NCBI RefSeq assembly: GCF_040954645.1
Contig: NC_092810.1
Coordinates: 75,894,660 to 75,958,659 of the forward strand
Length of the DNA: 64,000 bases
Reading direction: 5' to 3'
Source: Diabrotica undecimpunctata
Taxonomy: Eukaryota > Arthropoda > Insecta > Coleoptera > Chrysomelidae
Shown: one piece after another, positions 31,688 to 45,307 of the stretch
Layout: every line of letters begins with the position of its first letter
Numbering within the stretch: position 1 is the stretch's first letter
Notes under the pieces: model-generated
The model's database searches: none
The model's input: only the letters and a program-made list of their open reading frames with translations
What the model was told of the DNA's origin: nothing
Translations under genes and position numbers: made by a program

Positions 31688-34600
31688 TTATTCAATCTCT
31701 TCATGATATTGAAAAATGTCGTTGATATGAAATATGCCTCTTAGTCTGTTCTCTGCATCTATTAATACATAACTATTTATTCCATTCTGATTTTCAATTG
31801 TATATGGACCTTCAAACATTGGTTGTAATTTCTTACAACGGTTTTCTTTAACATTACTTTTTCTAAGTGAACGAATTAACACTAGGTCTCCTTTTTGAAA
31901 TGTGATTGGTTTTTTTATATTTCGATTTTGTCTTCTGATATATTTTTCAGCTTTCCTCCTAATTCGGTTATTCACTTTCTGCATTACTTGTTCTAACATA
32001 TCCTGATTATATTCACTAATCCACTTTCTGTTTCCTATATGGCCAAACATTAAATATTCTGGTACTTCCTCTGTATTCAAATTATGTGTATTATTTAAAA
32101 AATATTCTACTTGTGGTATATGTTGCTGCCAAGTTTCGTGTTGATTTTGACACAGTATCCTTAAATATTTTATAACTTCTTTAATATATCTTTCTGCAGG
32201 ATTTGCCTGAGGATGTCTGATACTTGTAAAATGAATGTTGATTCCCTTTTTCTCACAAAATGTCCGAAATTTTTGGTTGTTAAAATATGTAGCATTATCT
32301 ATTATGCAATTTCTAAATGTTCCTATTTCTTCGAAAAATTGATTAATATATAATTTTAATGTTTTAACATTTGTTCTAGAGCAGGGATATAGTTTAATAA
32401 ATTTTGTATATAAATCAACTATCACTAGTATATGCTTTTTTCCTGTTGGACTGAGAACTAAATTTGAAATAAAATCCATGGAAACTGTATTTAGTTTTTC
32501 ATATACAACATTAGATTTATATGTGTTCTGGTTTTTGAAATTCTTTTCTTTGTTTAGTTGACATATTGGGCATTGGGTAGTAATTTCTTTTGCTATACTT
32601 ATGTCATTCTTTGCAAAATAATTGTCCCTAAATAGCATCCATAGCTTTCTTGAACCAATATGCATATAATTGTTATGTAAATTTTTCAATATTTTCTTTG
32701 CTAAAGTTCTAGTTATTACATATACTTCTATGCCATTTATTATTTTATAATAAACTCCATCTTTCTTAAGGACTTTTTGTTTTTCACTCAAATTGATCTG
32801 ATCTCTTATAATTTCTTCTCTAGAATATAATCCAGTACTGTCTACTAATTGATTTAATCCAATTTTTATTGTTCGCTGCCCTTTTTGTGATGTATTTTCT
32901 AACCTTGATAAAGCATCTGCCACTATATTGGATTTTCCAGAAATGTATTTGATTTCAAAGCAGTATTCACTAAGTATTAGACTCCACCGATGTATTCTAC
33001 TGTTTCCATATTTGTTATTTAATATAGACGTTAAAGCTTGGTGATCTGTTTCTATTGTAAATTCATTACCCAACAAATAAAATCTTAATTTTGTGACACA
33101 GTGTATTATACTTGCTAGTTCTAATTCTGAAACTGAGTAACCCTTTTCATGTGGCTTTGTGATTCTTGAAATGAATTGTATTGGGTATTCGACCCCATCA
33201 TGTATTTGTAATAATACCCCTGATAATCTCTCTATTGATGCATCTGTTCTTAGTATGAATGGCTGTGTATAGTCAGGATAGTATATTTTCAAATTTGACA
33301 GAAAAATGTTTTTAATTTCTTGGAATGCTAGTTCTCTTCTCTGATCCCATCTCCATTTTACACCTTTTCTCAGTAGTTCAAGTAATGGAATTTCTTTTAT
33401 ACTTAGATCTGGTATCATCCTTTTATAATAATTAATTATTCCAATAAATCCTCTTAAAGTTCTTAAATTGTGTGGTGTTTTATATTCCTGAATGACTTGT
33501 GTCCGTTCTGGATCCATTTCGATTCCCTTAGTGTTAAGTTTATAACCTAGATATATGACTTCTTTTTGAAAAAATGTACATTTTTCTTGATTTATTTTTA
33601 GTCCCACTTTGTCTAATCTATTTATTATAATTTTTAGGTGTTTCTCATGATCTTCAGCCGTTTTAGAAAAAATTAATATATCATCAATGTAGTGAATTAC
33701 AAAATGTTCATATTGATCCAAAATATCATGAAGACATCTACATAGAGCACTGCAAGATGATTGAAGTCCAAATGGTACTACTTTGAATTGATATACTACT
33801 CCATCTATCTGAAATCCTGTATACTGTCTACTTTTTCTTTCTAGAGGTATTAACCAGAAACTATGCTGTAAATCAATTTTAGTGAAAAATGACATTCCTG
33901 TAATTCTTCCTAATATTCCATCTATACTCATTGGTGCTTCAAATTGCTTTTCAGTAATCTTGTTAATATTCCTTGCATCCAAACATAACCTGATTTCACC
34001 TGATCTTTTTCGTACTACTACTATGGGGTTAATAAAACGTGTGTCTGCCTTCTCAATGATTCCATCTTCTAACATATTATTAATTGTTTTGTTTACTTCT
34101 TCTCTGTATTTATATGGTATTGGGTATGATTTTGTTTTAAAATCTTTTTCTTCTTTAACCTTTATACTATGGATATAATTTTGTGCAATTCTATTTTCTT
34201 TATTGACAAGTCCCTTGTGTTGCTGCAATATGGAAATGACTATTGATTTATATTCTTCAGGGCAATTTAAAACTTTCATTATATCTTCTTCTTTACAAAT
34301 AAAATTATTCTTCATTATGTACTCATTATTCCTTGCTTCCAATTTTACGCACTCCGCCTCGTAGGCATCCATCTGCTTAAAATTTCCATTCCTTAAATAT
34401 TCACTACAATAATTATTCTTTACATTCTTCTGGGACATTTCCCTATCATCAAAATACATTTCTTCTTCATAAACATCATTATTTTCTTTTAATAATATCC
34501 TATCAACTCTTATTCCTTCTTCTACCTCATCTTTCTGCATAAATTTAATTATTTGCCCTTCCAAAGTTACCATTTTTTCTTCAAAATCTATCTTTACTTT

Positions 34601-34876
34601 CTTCCTTTCCAATTCATCATTTCCCATTAATATATCAACACATAAATCCTTGACAATAAATCCTTGCATATTAATTTCTTTATTAAGAATATTAATTTTA
34701 AAATTGGCTAGTTTATCAATTTCACCCAACTTCTTATTATTTGCACCAATAATTTTAATTTTTGGAATCTTTATTATATCTGATAGTTTTAATGTATTAA
34801 AAATAAAATTCTCCGAGACTAAAGTACTTTCTGAACCAGTATCTATCATAATTTTAATCATTTTATTTTTGGCCAA
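31688..34876 (-). CDS. pol: Gypsy-3 Pol: protease, RT, RNase H, integrase
   Basis: This 1062-residue uninterrupted frame begins close to the protease active site (IKIMIDTGSESTLVSENF). RT has GEIRLCLDARNIN, FFTKIDLQHSFWLIPL (motif A) and the catalytic HYIDDILIFSK. RNase H has FILRTDASIERLSG and IETDHQALTSIL. Integrase has an HHCC finger (HNNYMHIG...CPICQLNKE), then aspartates in VSMDFISN and IIDNATYFNNQ, and the glutamate in RHPQANPAERYIKE. The frame is open upstream of the first ATG as far as the gag stop and overlaps gag in the -1 frame. This suggests expression as a Gag-Pol fusion rather than from this ATG. Confidence 0.95.
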   Translation of the reverse strand: MAKNKMIKIMIDTGSESTLVSENFIFNTLKLSDIIKIPKIKIIGANNKKLGEIDKLANFKINILNKEINMQGFIVKDLCVDILMGNDELERKKVKIDFEEKMVTLEGQIIKFMQKDEVEEGIRVDRILLKENNDVYEEEMYFDDREMSQKNVKNNYCSEYLRNGNFKQMDAYEAECVKLEARNNEYIMKNNFICKEEDIMKVLNCPEEYKSIVISILQQHKGLVNKENRIAQNYIHSIKVKEEKDFKTKSYPIPYKYREEVNKTINNMLEDGIIEKADTRFINPIVVVRKRSGEIRLCLDARNINKITEKQFEAPMSIDGILGRITGMSFFTKIDLQHSFWLIPLERKSRQYTGFQIDGVVYQFKVVPFGLQSSCSALCRCLHDILDQYEHFVIHYIDDILIFSKTAEDHEKHLKIIINRLDKVGLKINQEKCTFFQKEVIYLGYKLNTKGIEMDPERTQVIQEYKTPHNLRTLRGFIGIINYYKRMIPDLSIKEIPLLELLRKGVKWRWDQRRELAFQEIKNIFLSNLKIYYPDYTQPFILRTDASIERLSGVLLQIHDGVEYPIQFISRITKPHEKGYSVSELELASIIHCVTKLRFYLLGNEFTIETDHQALTSILNNKYGNSRIHRWSLILSEYCFEIKYISGKSNIVADALSRLENTSQKGQRTIKIGLNQLVDSTGLYSREEIIRDQINLSEKQKVLKKDGVYYKIINGIEVYVITRTLAKKILKNLHNNYMHIGSRKLWMLFRDNYFAKNDISIAKEITTQCPICQLNKEKNFKNQNTYKSNVVYEKLNTVSMDFISNLVLSPTGKKHILVIVDLYTKFIKLYPCSRTNVKTLKLYINQFFEEIGTFRNCIIDNATYFNNQKFRTFCEKKGINIHFTSIRHPQANPAERYIKEVIKYLRILCQNQHETWQQHIPQVEYFLNNTHNLNTEEVPEYLMFGHIGNRKWISEYNQDMLEQVMQKVNNRIRRKAEKYIRRQNRNIKKPITFQKGDLVLIRSLRKSNVKENRCKKLQPMFEGPYTIENQNGINSYVLIDAENRLRGIFHINDIFQYHEEIE

Positions 34877-34986
34877 AGCATTTATATAAATTAAATTAAT
34901 AGATTCAATAATTTTATCTTCATCTAAAGAAATAAATTCAGAAGGTTTTTCATAATAGCAATGGCCTAACTTGTAATTCAGAAAGT

Positions 34987-36624
34987 TTACTGCACAAAAT
35001 TTTGATTATTAGAATTGTCAGATTGTATCCGACCACTTGGATCTGATGTCCTATGTCTTTCCCTACTATGACTTCTACTCACATTTTCCTGCCTTGTACT
35101 ACTTCGTTCCCTGTCTTCGCAGCTTCTATTCCTTCGAACACAATTTACCTGTCTGTTATAGTTAGGTCGCTCTGTATTTCTTCTATTATTAAAATCTTGT
35201 CTATTATTATTAGTACTGTTATTAAAATGTTGTCTATTATAATTAGTATTATTATTAAAATTTTGTCTATTATAACTAGTATTATTATTAAAGTTCTGTC
35301 TATTTGGATTACTGTTATTATTATTAAAATTTTTTAAACTATTACCATATCTATAATTATTATATGATTGTTGATTATCATTTTTATTATATTGAAAGTT
35401 ATTATTGTTTTTTCTGTTGTTATTATTACTTGTCATATTGCCTCTTTGTATTCTTTGAATAAAATTAATAAAACTATCTATTGTTTGAATATTTTGTACA
35501 GTTACGGTTTGCACAACATCAGCATCAAAATGTCTAGATACATTTAAGACTGTTTCATCCTCTCTAAGTGGTGGTTCTAAATATTTTGCAACTGTTATCA
35601 GTTTCAATGCATAATCCACCATATTTGATTTTAAATTTTGATTATACTTTCCAAAATATAGAATTTCTCTAAACTTGGCTTGCTCTAATTCACCCCAATA
35701 ATAATTTAAAAATTTATTTTCAAATGTTTGAAAGTTATCTAAATCATTTTCAATACTAGCAAACCAAGTTGCTGCATTGTCATTTAATGTCACTCTAATA
35801 TAATCTTTAATATCATTAATATTATTCACAAATCTTAATTTATGTTTTAAACTATTTATGTATACTCTAGGATGCAAATTTTTTATATTACCAGAGAATT
35901 TAATCCCAGTCTCATTTGTTAAATTTAAGTAAGGTCTCCCTATGTCTCTCATTTGTGAAATATCATCTATTCTCTGTTCCACATTTCTTATTTGATTACA
36001 ATTTATTTGGATATTTTGTTGTATATCGTCTAATTTTTCTTCTGTGTTTCTCCTGTCTTCGTTAATTTTTACTTCTAAGTTACATTTCTGTAACTCTATT
36101 TTCTGTTCTATATCTATCTTATTATCTTGAATAATCCTCTTTACTTCTGTCCTCTCATTGTCTATCCTTTTCTTGTAGTCATTCCGTATACTTTTTATTT
36201 CATTTGCTACTTTTTTCTCTGCAGCTTCAAGTTTTTTATCCATTTGTTTTACAATTTTATTATTATTATCTTCTATTTTCTTTTCTAATTTTCTATAATT
36301 CTCTTCCAATTTCTGTTCCATTTTTTTCATGTCTTCTTTGACTTCTTTTGAATTCTCTTCCAATTTTTTCGTATTCTCTTCCATTTTCTGTTCCATTTTT
36401 TTCATGTCTTCTTTGATTTCTTTTGAATTCTCTTCCATTGTCTTGTTCATCTGCATCATTAATGACATCAAAGCTGCCATATTGACATTTTCCTCTCTTT
36501 CTGGATTCAATTCTGCAGTATCTTGTGGAACTTGAACTAAACTCTCCTCTTGTATAGGTTGTGTTTCTACTTCCACATCTTCTTCATTCTTTTTGCTTCT
36601 TGTACCTTTCTTTCCTTGAGACAT
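34987..36624 (-). CDS. gag: Gypsy-3 Gag with coiled coil and Asn-rich tail, no zinc knuckle
   Basis: This 545-residue protein starts MSQGKKGTRSKKNEED. Residues about 55-215 are a highly charged coiled coil with direct repeats of units such as EENSKEIKEDMKKMEQKM. The capsid-like part follows (RPYLNLTNETGIKFSGN, NDNAATWFASIEND, FENKFLNYYWGELEQAKFRE), as in other Metaviridae. The C-terminus replaces the usual CCHC knuckle with NRQNFNNNT-type repeats and an Arg/Ser-rich tail (RSHSRERHRTSD), which may bind RNA by charge. The stop at 34987 follows a slippery heptamer. Confidence 0.9.
   Translation of the reverse strand: MSQGKKGTRSKKNEEDVEVETQPIQEESLVQVPQDTAELNPEREENVNMAALMSLMMQMNKTMEENSKEIKEDMKKMEQKMEENTKKLEENSKEVKEDMKKMEQKLEENYRKLEKKIEDNNNKIVKQMDKKLEAAEKKVANEIKSIRNDYKKRIDNERTEVKRIIQDNKIDIEQKIELQKCNLEVKINEDRRNTEEKLDDIQQNIQINCNQIRNVEQRIDDISQMRDIGRPYLNLTNETGIKFSGNIKNLHPRVYINSLKHKLRFVNNINDIKDYIRVTLNDNAATWFASIENDLDNFQTFENKFLNYYWGELEQAKFREILYFGKYNQNLKSNMVDYALKLITVAKYLEPPLREDETVLNVSRHFDADVVQTVTVQNIQTIDSFINFIQRIQRGNMTSNNNNRKNNNNFQYNKNDNQQSYNNYRYGNSLKNFNNNNSNPNRQNFNNNTSYNRQNFNNNTNYNRQHFNNSTNNNRQDFNNRRNTERPNYNRQVNCVRRNRSCEDRERSSTRQENVSRSHSRERHRTSDPSGRIQSDNSNNQNFVQ
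34996..35002 (-). promoter_or_regulatory. Candidate -1 ribosomal frameshift site (A AAT TTT)
   Basis: On the minus strand the gag reading is CAA AAT TTT GTG CAG TAA. AAATTTT in phase A-AAT-TTT fits the X XXY YYZ rule for -1 slippage. The pol frame is the -1 frame, is open from 4 codons upstream of this heptamer, and runs without a stop through Pol. Confidence 0.65.
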
Positions 36625-36744
36625 TTTGAGACTTTACTTGTTCAAATATAATTAAAAATAAAATCTATAATTTTTTCTTTCTACTGATAACTAATTTACT
36701 TATATGAGAGCACTTATCTTCCCAAACTAATTCTTTTAAATAGA

Positions 36745-36764
36745 GAGCCCCACGTTGGGCGCCA
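36745..36764 (-). promoter_or_regulatory. Gypsy-3 primer-binding site, lysine tRNA type
   Basis: On the minus strand TGGCGCCCAACGTGGGGCTC begins three bases after the 5' LTR. It is complementary to GAGCCCCACGTTGGGCGCCA, which matches the T-arm and acceptor 3' end of animal tRNA-Lys(CUU) as I know it. It defines the element's minus-strand orientation. Confidence 0.85.
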
Positions 36765-36767
36765 AAT

Positions 36768-38256
36768 TGTTATGATGTGTTTTTTGTTTGAATGATGAGC
36801 AATGAGTATTTTTAATAATATAATATATAGGGTTTTTATCGCGGTTCTCAAAGAATTAGCTTGTAAGTACTTTTTTAAATTATCTTTATTATAACTATTA
36901 TGAAACACACATATATATCTAACCTAGTCAATGTAAATTTAAAATAAACTATCTTTAAACTGATATTCTTATAAAACTAATTAAATTCTATAGACAATCT
37001 AAAATTTAAACAAACTATCTTCAAAATTGAAATTGTTATGACACTAACTAAATTATATTAACAAAATTTTGTACCTTTCTTTCACTGAATGCCTAAATGA
37101 ACTATTTTCCACTAAGTATATAGATTCTAATCACCACTGAATGTCTTCGTACTTCAGTTATCCTTATTTTTTTGTGAAATTACTTTTTTCAATTATCAGC
37201 TTCTACCAATTTAAGATATATTTTTCTTCACCAGCATCTATACACCACCAGCAAACACCATTTATATTTATTCTTCTTTTCAATATACCAATATCCAATT
37301 ATTATAAGTTGATTTATACTAATCTCCAACCATAATATAATTTAATTTCTTCCAATATACTTTTATAATCTCCAATAATTATTTGTGTATCATTATAAAT
37401 GTGCATTAATTATATGCATAATTTTTAATCTTCATTTAACTCACTATATTAAACAATTCGACTATTTGTACCTGATTCACTGACTCCAACTAACTTTCAT
37501 ATTTCTTACTAAACTTTTCTGACTGACTTCTTGAAAATTCTGAACAATTTACTTCAATATTCACTAACTAATTGTATCTTTCTACTAACTTTCATAATAA
37601 ACTGGCCTGACTTCTGACTAAAAACTTAAAAACTGCCAAAAACTCTTCTGACTGCACTATCTACAACTTTTCTGACTAAAAACTTTCAAAAACTGCCATC
37701 TTGAATCCAAAGCACGGGTATTTATATGTTTTGGATTTCTAGAACCATCTCGTAAGAGATCATGTTCCAATTTGTTCTATTTCATACTTGTATGAATTTT
37801 CTGGAACAAACCATTTCGCAAACATGGCCATCTCCGGAGATCCAGAGAATTCCATTCTTTTCTATTAATAATTTTGTTTACATTTAGGCTTTTCAGATCA
37901 GAATATATAATTAAATTAGTAACTTAACATTCTAATTTAATAAAATACACATTTCAAACAATATATTATTATAACCCACTTTATATTCGTAAATATTTTT
38001 AAACGTCACTTCAGAGTATAAATATCTGTCAATCTCCGAGAGTATTTTTGGTTGCCTAAGCACATGGCTCACTTATATATATTTACAATATTAAAATACA
38101 ACTTTTTACACTTATTATATGCTAATTTATTAAAAATACCCTCACATAAATATATTTTTATTAAATTCTCTAGTATATAACTTATTTAAAACAACCAAAT
38201 ATCTAATATTATGTAGTATATAACTTATAAATTATTTTCTATAAACCCCAATTGTC

Positions 38257-38259
<3 letters not shown>
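36768..38259 (-). repeat. Gypsy-3 5' LTR
   Basis: This is the 1492-bp upstream LTR of the minus-strand element, near identical to 29629-31115. Confidence 0.95.
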
Positions 38260-38319
<60 letters not shown>

Positions 38320-38344
38320 TCATCATCATCATCATCATCATCAT
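38260..38344. repeat. (AT)n followed by (CAT)n
   Basis: The AT tract (38260-38317) is the right half of the microsatellite split by Gypsy-3. The CAT/ATG repeat (38318-38344) is the 3' tail of the adjacent minus-strand LINE. Confidence 0.9.
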
Positions 38345-39320
38345 GTGCAGCTTTATCAACCGTTTCCAATTACGGTGTAGCCTCCCTTATTTCAATGTTA
38401 TTCTATGTTCTTATTATTATTCGACGATGTCTTAGTTATACGTTGTTCTAATAATTTGCGCTCATTTGCGCCCATATTTTTTTATCTTGTGCTATTCGAG
38501 ACCACGTTGTTCCTGTTAATTTTCTAATATCATAATCCCATCTGAGATTCGGGCGCCTCCTTGTTCTCTTAGCGTTCCTGGGGTACCACATAGTTGTTCT
38601 AGTGGTCCATCTGTTATCTGTTCTTCTTGCCATATGTCCTGCCCATTGCCATTTCAGGGATTTTATTCTTTGGATTACATCAGTCACCTGGGTTTGCCTC
38701 CGTATCCATTCAATTCTTTTACGATCCCTCTTTGTTATCCCTAGCATACATCTTTCCATTGCTCTTTGAGGTACTTGGAGTTTCGACGTTATTTCTCTCT
38801 TTAATATCTAAGTTTCACATCCATATGTCAAGACGGGTAATATGCATTGATCAAATACTCTCTTCTTGAGGTATAGTGGCATTTTGGACTTGAAGACTAT
38901 GGAATTTCGTCCGAATGCTGACCACGCTTGTTTTATTCGTCTGTTCCGGAAGTAGTGATCCCGATTTATGTATGAGCTGTCCCAGGTATATGTATTCATC
39001 TACTACTTCTAGCGAGGTTTCATTAATTTTTATTTCCACGTTGGCGATCAGATCATTGCACATTATTTTAGTCTTTGCTAGGTTCATTTTTAGGCCTACC
39101 TCATTGCTGGCTGTATTAAGGTCATTAATTTGCAGTTGTAATTCTTCAGGACTTCTAGCAATTAGAATGATGTCATCAGCGAATCTAAGATGGTTTAGGT
39201 ATTCTCCATCTATACATAGACCTTGGTTGTTCCAGTCTAATTTCCGGAAGATATTTTCTAAGGTTGCAGTGAAGAGCTTAGGGGATATGGTGTCTCCTTG
39301 TCGGACTCCTTTCTGAGTGG

Positions 39321-39322
<2 letters not shown>
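38318..39322 (-). pseudogene. RTE/R4-like LINE RT, 3' fragment with (ATG)n tail
   Basis: The minus-strand reading shows RQGDTISPKLFTATLENIF, LRFADDIILIARSPEEL (catalytic FADD), MNLAKTKIMCN, VDEYIYLGQLI, LPVLTYGCET and a C-terminal IKSLKWQWAGHMARRTDNRW...WSRIAQDKKIW. These are the blocks of RTE-like polymerases. The pieces are in three frames (38448-38759, 38808-38999, 38851-39087) with a stop near 38807. The 5' end is cut by an (AT)n tract at 39323. There is no endonuclease. Confidence 0.8.

Positions 39323-39377
<55 letters not shown>
39323..39377. repeat. (AT)n microsatellite left of the MITE
   Basis: A pure AT tract lies between the LINE fragment and the foldback MITE. Confidence 0.95.
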
Positions 39378-41727
<2,350 letters not shown>

Positions 41728-43450
41728 TCAGATCTTGACCACCAGACGTTGTAGAATGCCATCTGAAACTGTCCTTAGACTAACAACGCGTATCATGCCG
41801 TCAGTGCCGTAATGCAACTCAGTAATTCTTGCCAATTGCCAGCGAAGAGGAGGCTGTTGTTCATTTTTTATGAGAACTAGAGAACCTTTAGTGAAAAATG
41901 GGATACTATATCGTTTGTATCGCTCTTGAAGAGAATGAATGATGGTCTACTCTTTAGACCATCTTTTCCAAAAGTCTTCTCGTATCCTTTGGATTAGTTG
42001 CCAACGCTTCAGACGGTTAATCTTTAAAACGCTTAGATCTGGATCGGGAATTGAATGCACTACGGGTTCAAAAAGTAAAAAGCTACCACGAGTCAGTTCC
42101 TGCAAGTCCTTAGTGTCTAAGCTTGCTGCACACAAAGGACAAGAGTTAAGAACTGCCTCGATTTGATTAATAAGAGTATAGAACTCTTCATAAGTCAAAA
42201 CTTGTGTACCCAAATACGATACATATGGTTCTGAATGATTTGACGGCTAACCCCGGCTAACCCATTAAAATAAGGGGCACCGGGCGGATTAAAATCCCAG
42301 GTAATAGAAAGAGCTTCAGCGGGAAAAGTGAGCTAGTTTAATGATTTCGTTGCTGGCTTCTTTAAAATTGGTACCTTGATCACTTCTAATTGTTAGGCAC
42401 TTACTGCGTCGAGTTACAAATATACGAAAGACTGCCAAAAAGGACTCAGAACTAAAACTTAAATTTACTTCCAGATAAATGGCCTTTGTGCTCGTAAATA
42501 CGAATACACAAACATATCCATTGTATATTTTTGCACCTCTATCTTTGGACATTCATAACGAGAATGGTCCTGCAAAATCCACACAAACAGACATGAAGGC
42601 ACGTAATAGAGTAACTCAGACAGTTGGTAAGTTTGCCATAAAGGGGTTGTAAATTTAGGTCGGCACCTGAAACAATTAATGCAGTTTAACAAACAGCGAT
42701 AAATGGCACTTTTCAGAGACACAATCCAAAAACGCTGAAGTAATTAATAATGCATAGCCTTTAAACCAGGGTGCAGATACGTTTGATGAGTGTATCCAAT
42801 CCATGAGTTTACAAAAAGATTTGGGTAACAGAGAATTCTATCAAATTTTGAGAAAAATATCCGAAAAAGTACTGACAAGGGAATCTGAAGAAATTGTTTT
42901 TCCTTTTAGTTTAGTCAGGTTCTGTAAGACGTAAGTCATGACTCTCTGAATTTTTATCAGGGATGACAATTTTGAAAGTATAGTAGAGACGACGTGATCC
43001 GAAATGACCAGTGTCAATAACATATCATACAGTTGGCAATTTTTCCTTTAACATTTCCGTGGGGTGTGAGGAGTAGAAATTAACTTGGTCCAACACTCCC
43101 TTGACTTTGAAAGAAAGTCAGGACCGCACCACCAGAGTAAAAATTGTAGTAGCTATACCGGTGTCAAACCACGACTAGCACAATCAGCAGGGCTTTGATT
43201 AGATGGCACATAATGCCAAGAAGAACTTGTGTCTTACACGATTGGCAATAAAGGTTTTTTATTTATGGGGAGTAGAATTAACCCAAGTGAGAGCAGTCGT
43301 GGAATCTGACCAAACATACAGATTGGAAAAAGAAAAAATATGTTTAAAAGACTTTTTAACAAAAGCGACTAGATCCGCCAGCAATACAGCTGCCAACAGT
43401 TCCAATCTTGCTATAGATTGTGTCTTCAGAGGAGACACACGACATTAAGC
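41728..43450 (-). pseudogene. pol: BEL/Pao Pol remnant: RNase H end and integrase
   Basis: From right to left the minus strand reads SPLKTQSIARLELLAAVLLA and YVWSDSTTALTWVNS (RNase H), LWWCGPDFLSKSRECW (linker), FVFTSTKAIYLEVNLSFS and TIRSDQGTNFKEAS (integrase). It continues with LTYEEFYTLINQIEAVLNSCPL, DPDLSVLKINRLKRWQLIQ, and a C-terminal block GSLVLIKNEQQPPLRWQLARI before the stop at 41728. All are characteristic of BEL/Pao. Many frameshifts and stops are present; RT, protease and gag are missing. Confidence 0.8.
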
Positions 43451-44205
43451 ACACACAAGTACAGTTTTAAATGTGCTAGGAGTTCGAGGATAAACCTATT
43501 ATACGAACGAGTTATGACTTACATAGCAGACACAAGATGTCTGCTATATAAGACACAATGAATAAGTCAGATAAAAGTAAATTATTAGAAGAATTTTTTT
43601 ACAGAGTAACAAAAACTAAATTTGTTTAATTTATAAATGTTTTGTATTCTGAGAATGATTTCCCAAGTATTATTATGCCACAAGAAAATAGTTTCAGAAC
43701 AATATTATAAAAAGTACTTACGATTTAAGTAATTTTACATTGTAATTTATTGTTTTCCCCGGTATTAAACTTTTGGATAACCTTTCTTATTTTTATCTTT
43801 GCATCTGGCGTTGGTCTTACTATCTATTAAAAAATATAAATCATTCATCCTCTATTATTATTTATAAAATCATACATTTCCAAAAACAATTATATTTGAT
43901 TAATATATGTAAATTCAAAACATAGGTGAAAGTATTTCCATTTAAGGTTAACAAACGATCCATATTTATTTCTTTCTCTTCTACTAGATCACGATTTTTT
44001 TATTGTCGAGCAGAATCTATTGCATATTAATTCCTACATCGGGAAGGTAGTCTCACGGTACTTTCTCGTACTTAAATGGTTCTTCGTGAATTAATCATCT
44101 GTTAAAAAAAGATAATGAATAAATACTAATATACATTTAATAGTTACAATAATTTATATTATTTCATGTATATAATTTTGTAACTGTTGCTAAGGTAAGT
44201 GTATA

Positions 44206-44258
<53 letters not shown>

Positions 44259-45060
44259 ATAGATTCATCAGAAATCTTCACTACCTATTCAATTTCAACA
44301 AACGACATAATTAAAGAACTAATAGAAAAAGGTCACATTGTTTCTTAACATCATGAATATTAGTTCACGTATCACGTACTACTTACCAACTGTTATATTT
44401 TTCTATGTAGGATTAGAACCCAAACAAAACAAAAAGGAGATTTTCAATCTTGAAGTTCTAGGAAACATTAAAATGAACATTGATAAAAAAAATAAAAAGA
44501 AAATCTTAATCCAATGCACTCGTTACTGTACGGAGACTCCAAAACGTTTTACAGAATAAAATATGTTAAATGCTGCGGAAATTTTAAGTTGATTTGTCTG
44601 TGTTTAGCTTCCTTGTTTTCTTCAGTATTTGCCTCAGTGTGGAAATCTCACCAGTAGTTGATTTACCAGCTATACAACCCGTTTTGTATTCTCCAACTAA
44701 CCTTTCTTAATACGGATTTAGGCGACTACAAAGAAGTGTGTTGAATATTGTATAAGTGCTGTTTAATAAAGTGATCCCTCCATAGTATAAGAAATAGAGA
44801 ATGAGCAACGTAGTTGGGCATCAATTGGCAGTGAAAATGCTCGACTGAAGAAAACAAAGAGAATTAAAGCATGAGAGTGACCACTAGAAAAATCAAGGAT
44901 GGAGTCGCTTAATTTGAATTCTTGTAAAAGATGGTGAAATATTGTCCACGCCTAAAGCAAGACAAGAATATTAAACAAATAAATTTAAATAAGTAGAAAA
45001 TAAAAAAAACCAAAGAATGAAGTGTCTCTACTGGAAGTAATGATTGACGTATTGAAGTAT
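43451..45060. other. AT-rich region with hairpin and (ATATGT)n repeat
   Basis: No gene is supported; the open frame at 44338-44559 shows no family. A perfect 9-bp hairpin TAGCAGACA/TGTCTGCTA lies at 43524-43546, followed by TATATAAG, possibly LTR promoter sequence. A (TATATG)n microsatellite spans about 44200-44261. Confidence 0.45.
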
Positions 45061-45064
45061 TGTG

Positions 45065-45307
45065 AATAATTGAAACAGAGAGAGATTTTGCTTGAAGGAA
45101 TAATAGTGTACAGTTTCTATTAAACTCAATGAGGGAATTACTATAGTAATTAACGCTAGGGAATGACCAGTGTAGTAGAATAAAGAATAAGCATTTAAAA
45201 GTTTTTAGCCTTTTGATATAAACACGAACAAGAGACGAATTTATACAGCAGTTTTGCGCAGTTATGATCTAGTACGAAATATTTAAATTTATATGATTTA
45301 GTTATTA
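45065..45307 (+). repeat. Dispersed repeat copy 1
   Basis: This block of about 240 bp matches 63720-63976 in the same orientation (for example ACAAGAGACGAATTTAT and TTTTGC-CAGTTATGATCTAGTA). Homology stops at GTTATTA, where the DNA transposon at 45308 begins, so the transposon probably inserted into it. Confidence 0.75.

Larger units (their letters stand above)
29629..38259 (-). mobile_element. Gypsy-3 LTR retrotransposon, apparently intact
   Basis: This 8.63 kb element on the minus strand has LTRs at 29629-31115 and 36768-38259. These are near identical apart from a 5-bp indel in an (AT) run, and they start TGTTATGATG and end TTGTCACA. Gag and Pol frames are uninterrupted. The primer-binding site matches the 3' end of a lysine tRNA. 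The insertion site is an (AT)n microsatellite, so the duplication ATAT is consistent but cannot be delimited. Near-identical LTRs and open frames indicate a recent insertion. Confidence 0.95.

Noticed and set aside
33882..35337. Antisense ORFs in Gypsy-3 (33882-34178, 34650-34889, 35053-35337)
   Set aside because: They are shadows of pol and of the Asn-rich gag repeats.
44338..44559. 73-residue ORF with Lys-rich C-terminus
   Set aside because: No domain, no neighbouring element frame, low-complexity AT-rich translation.
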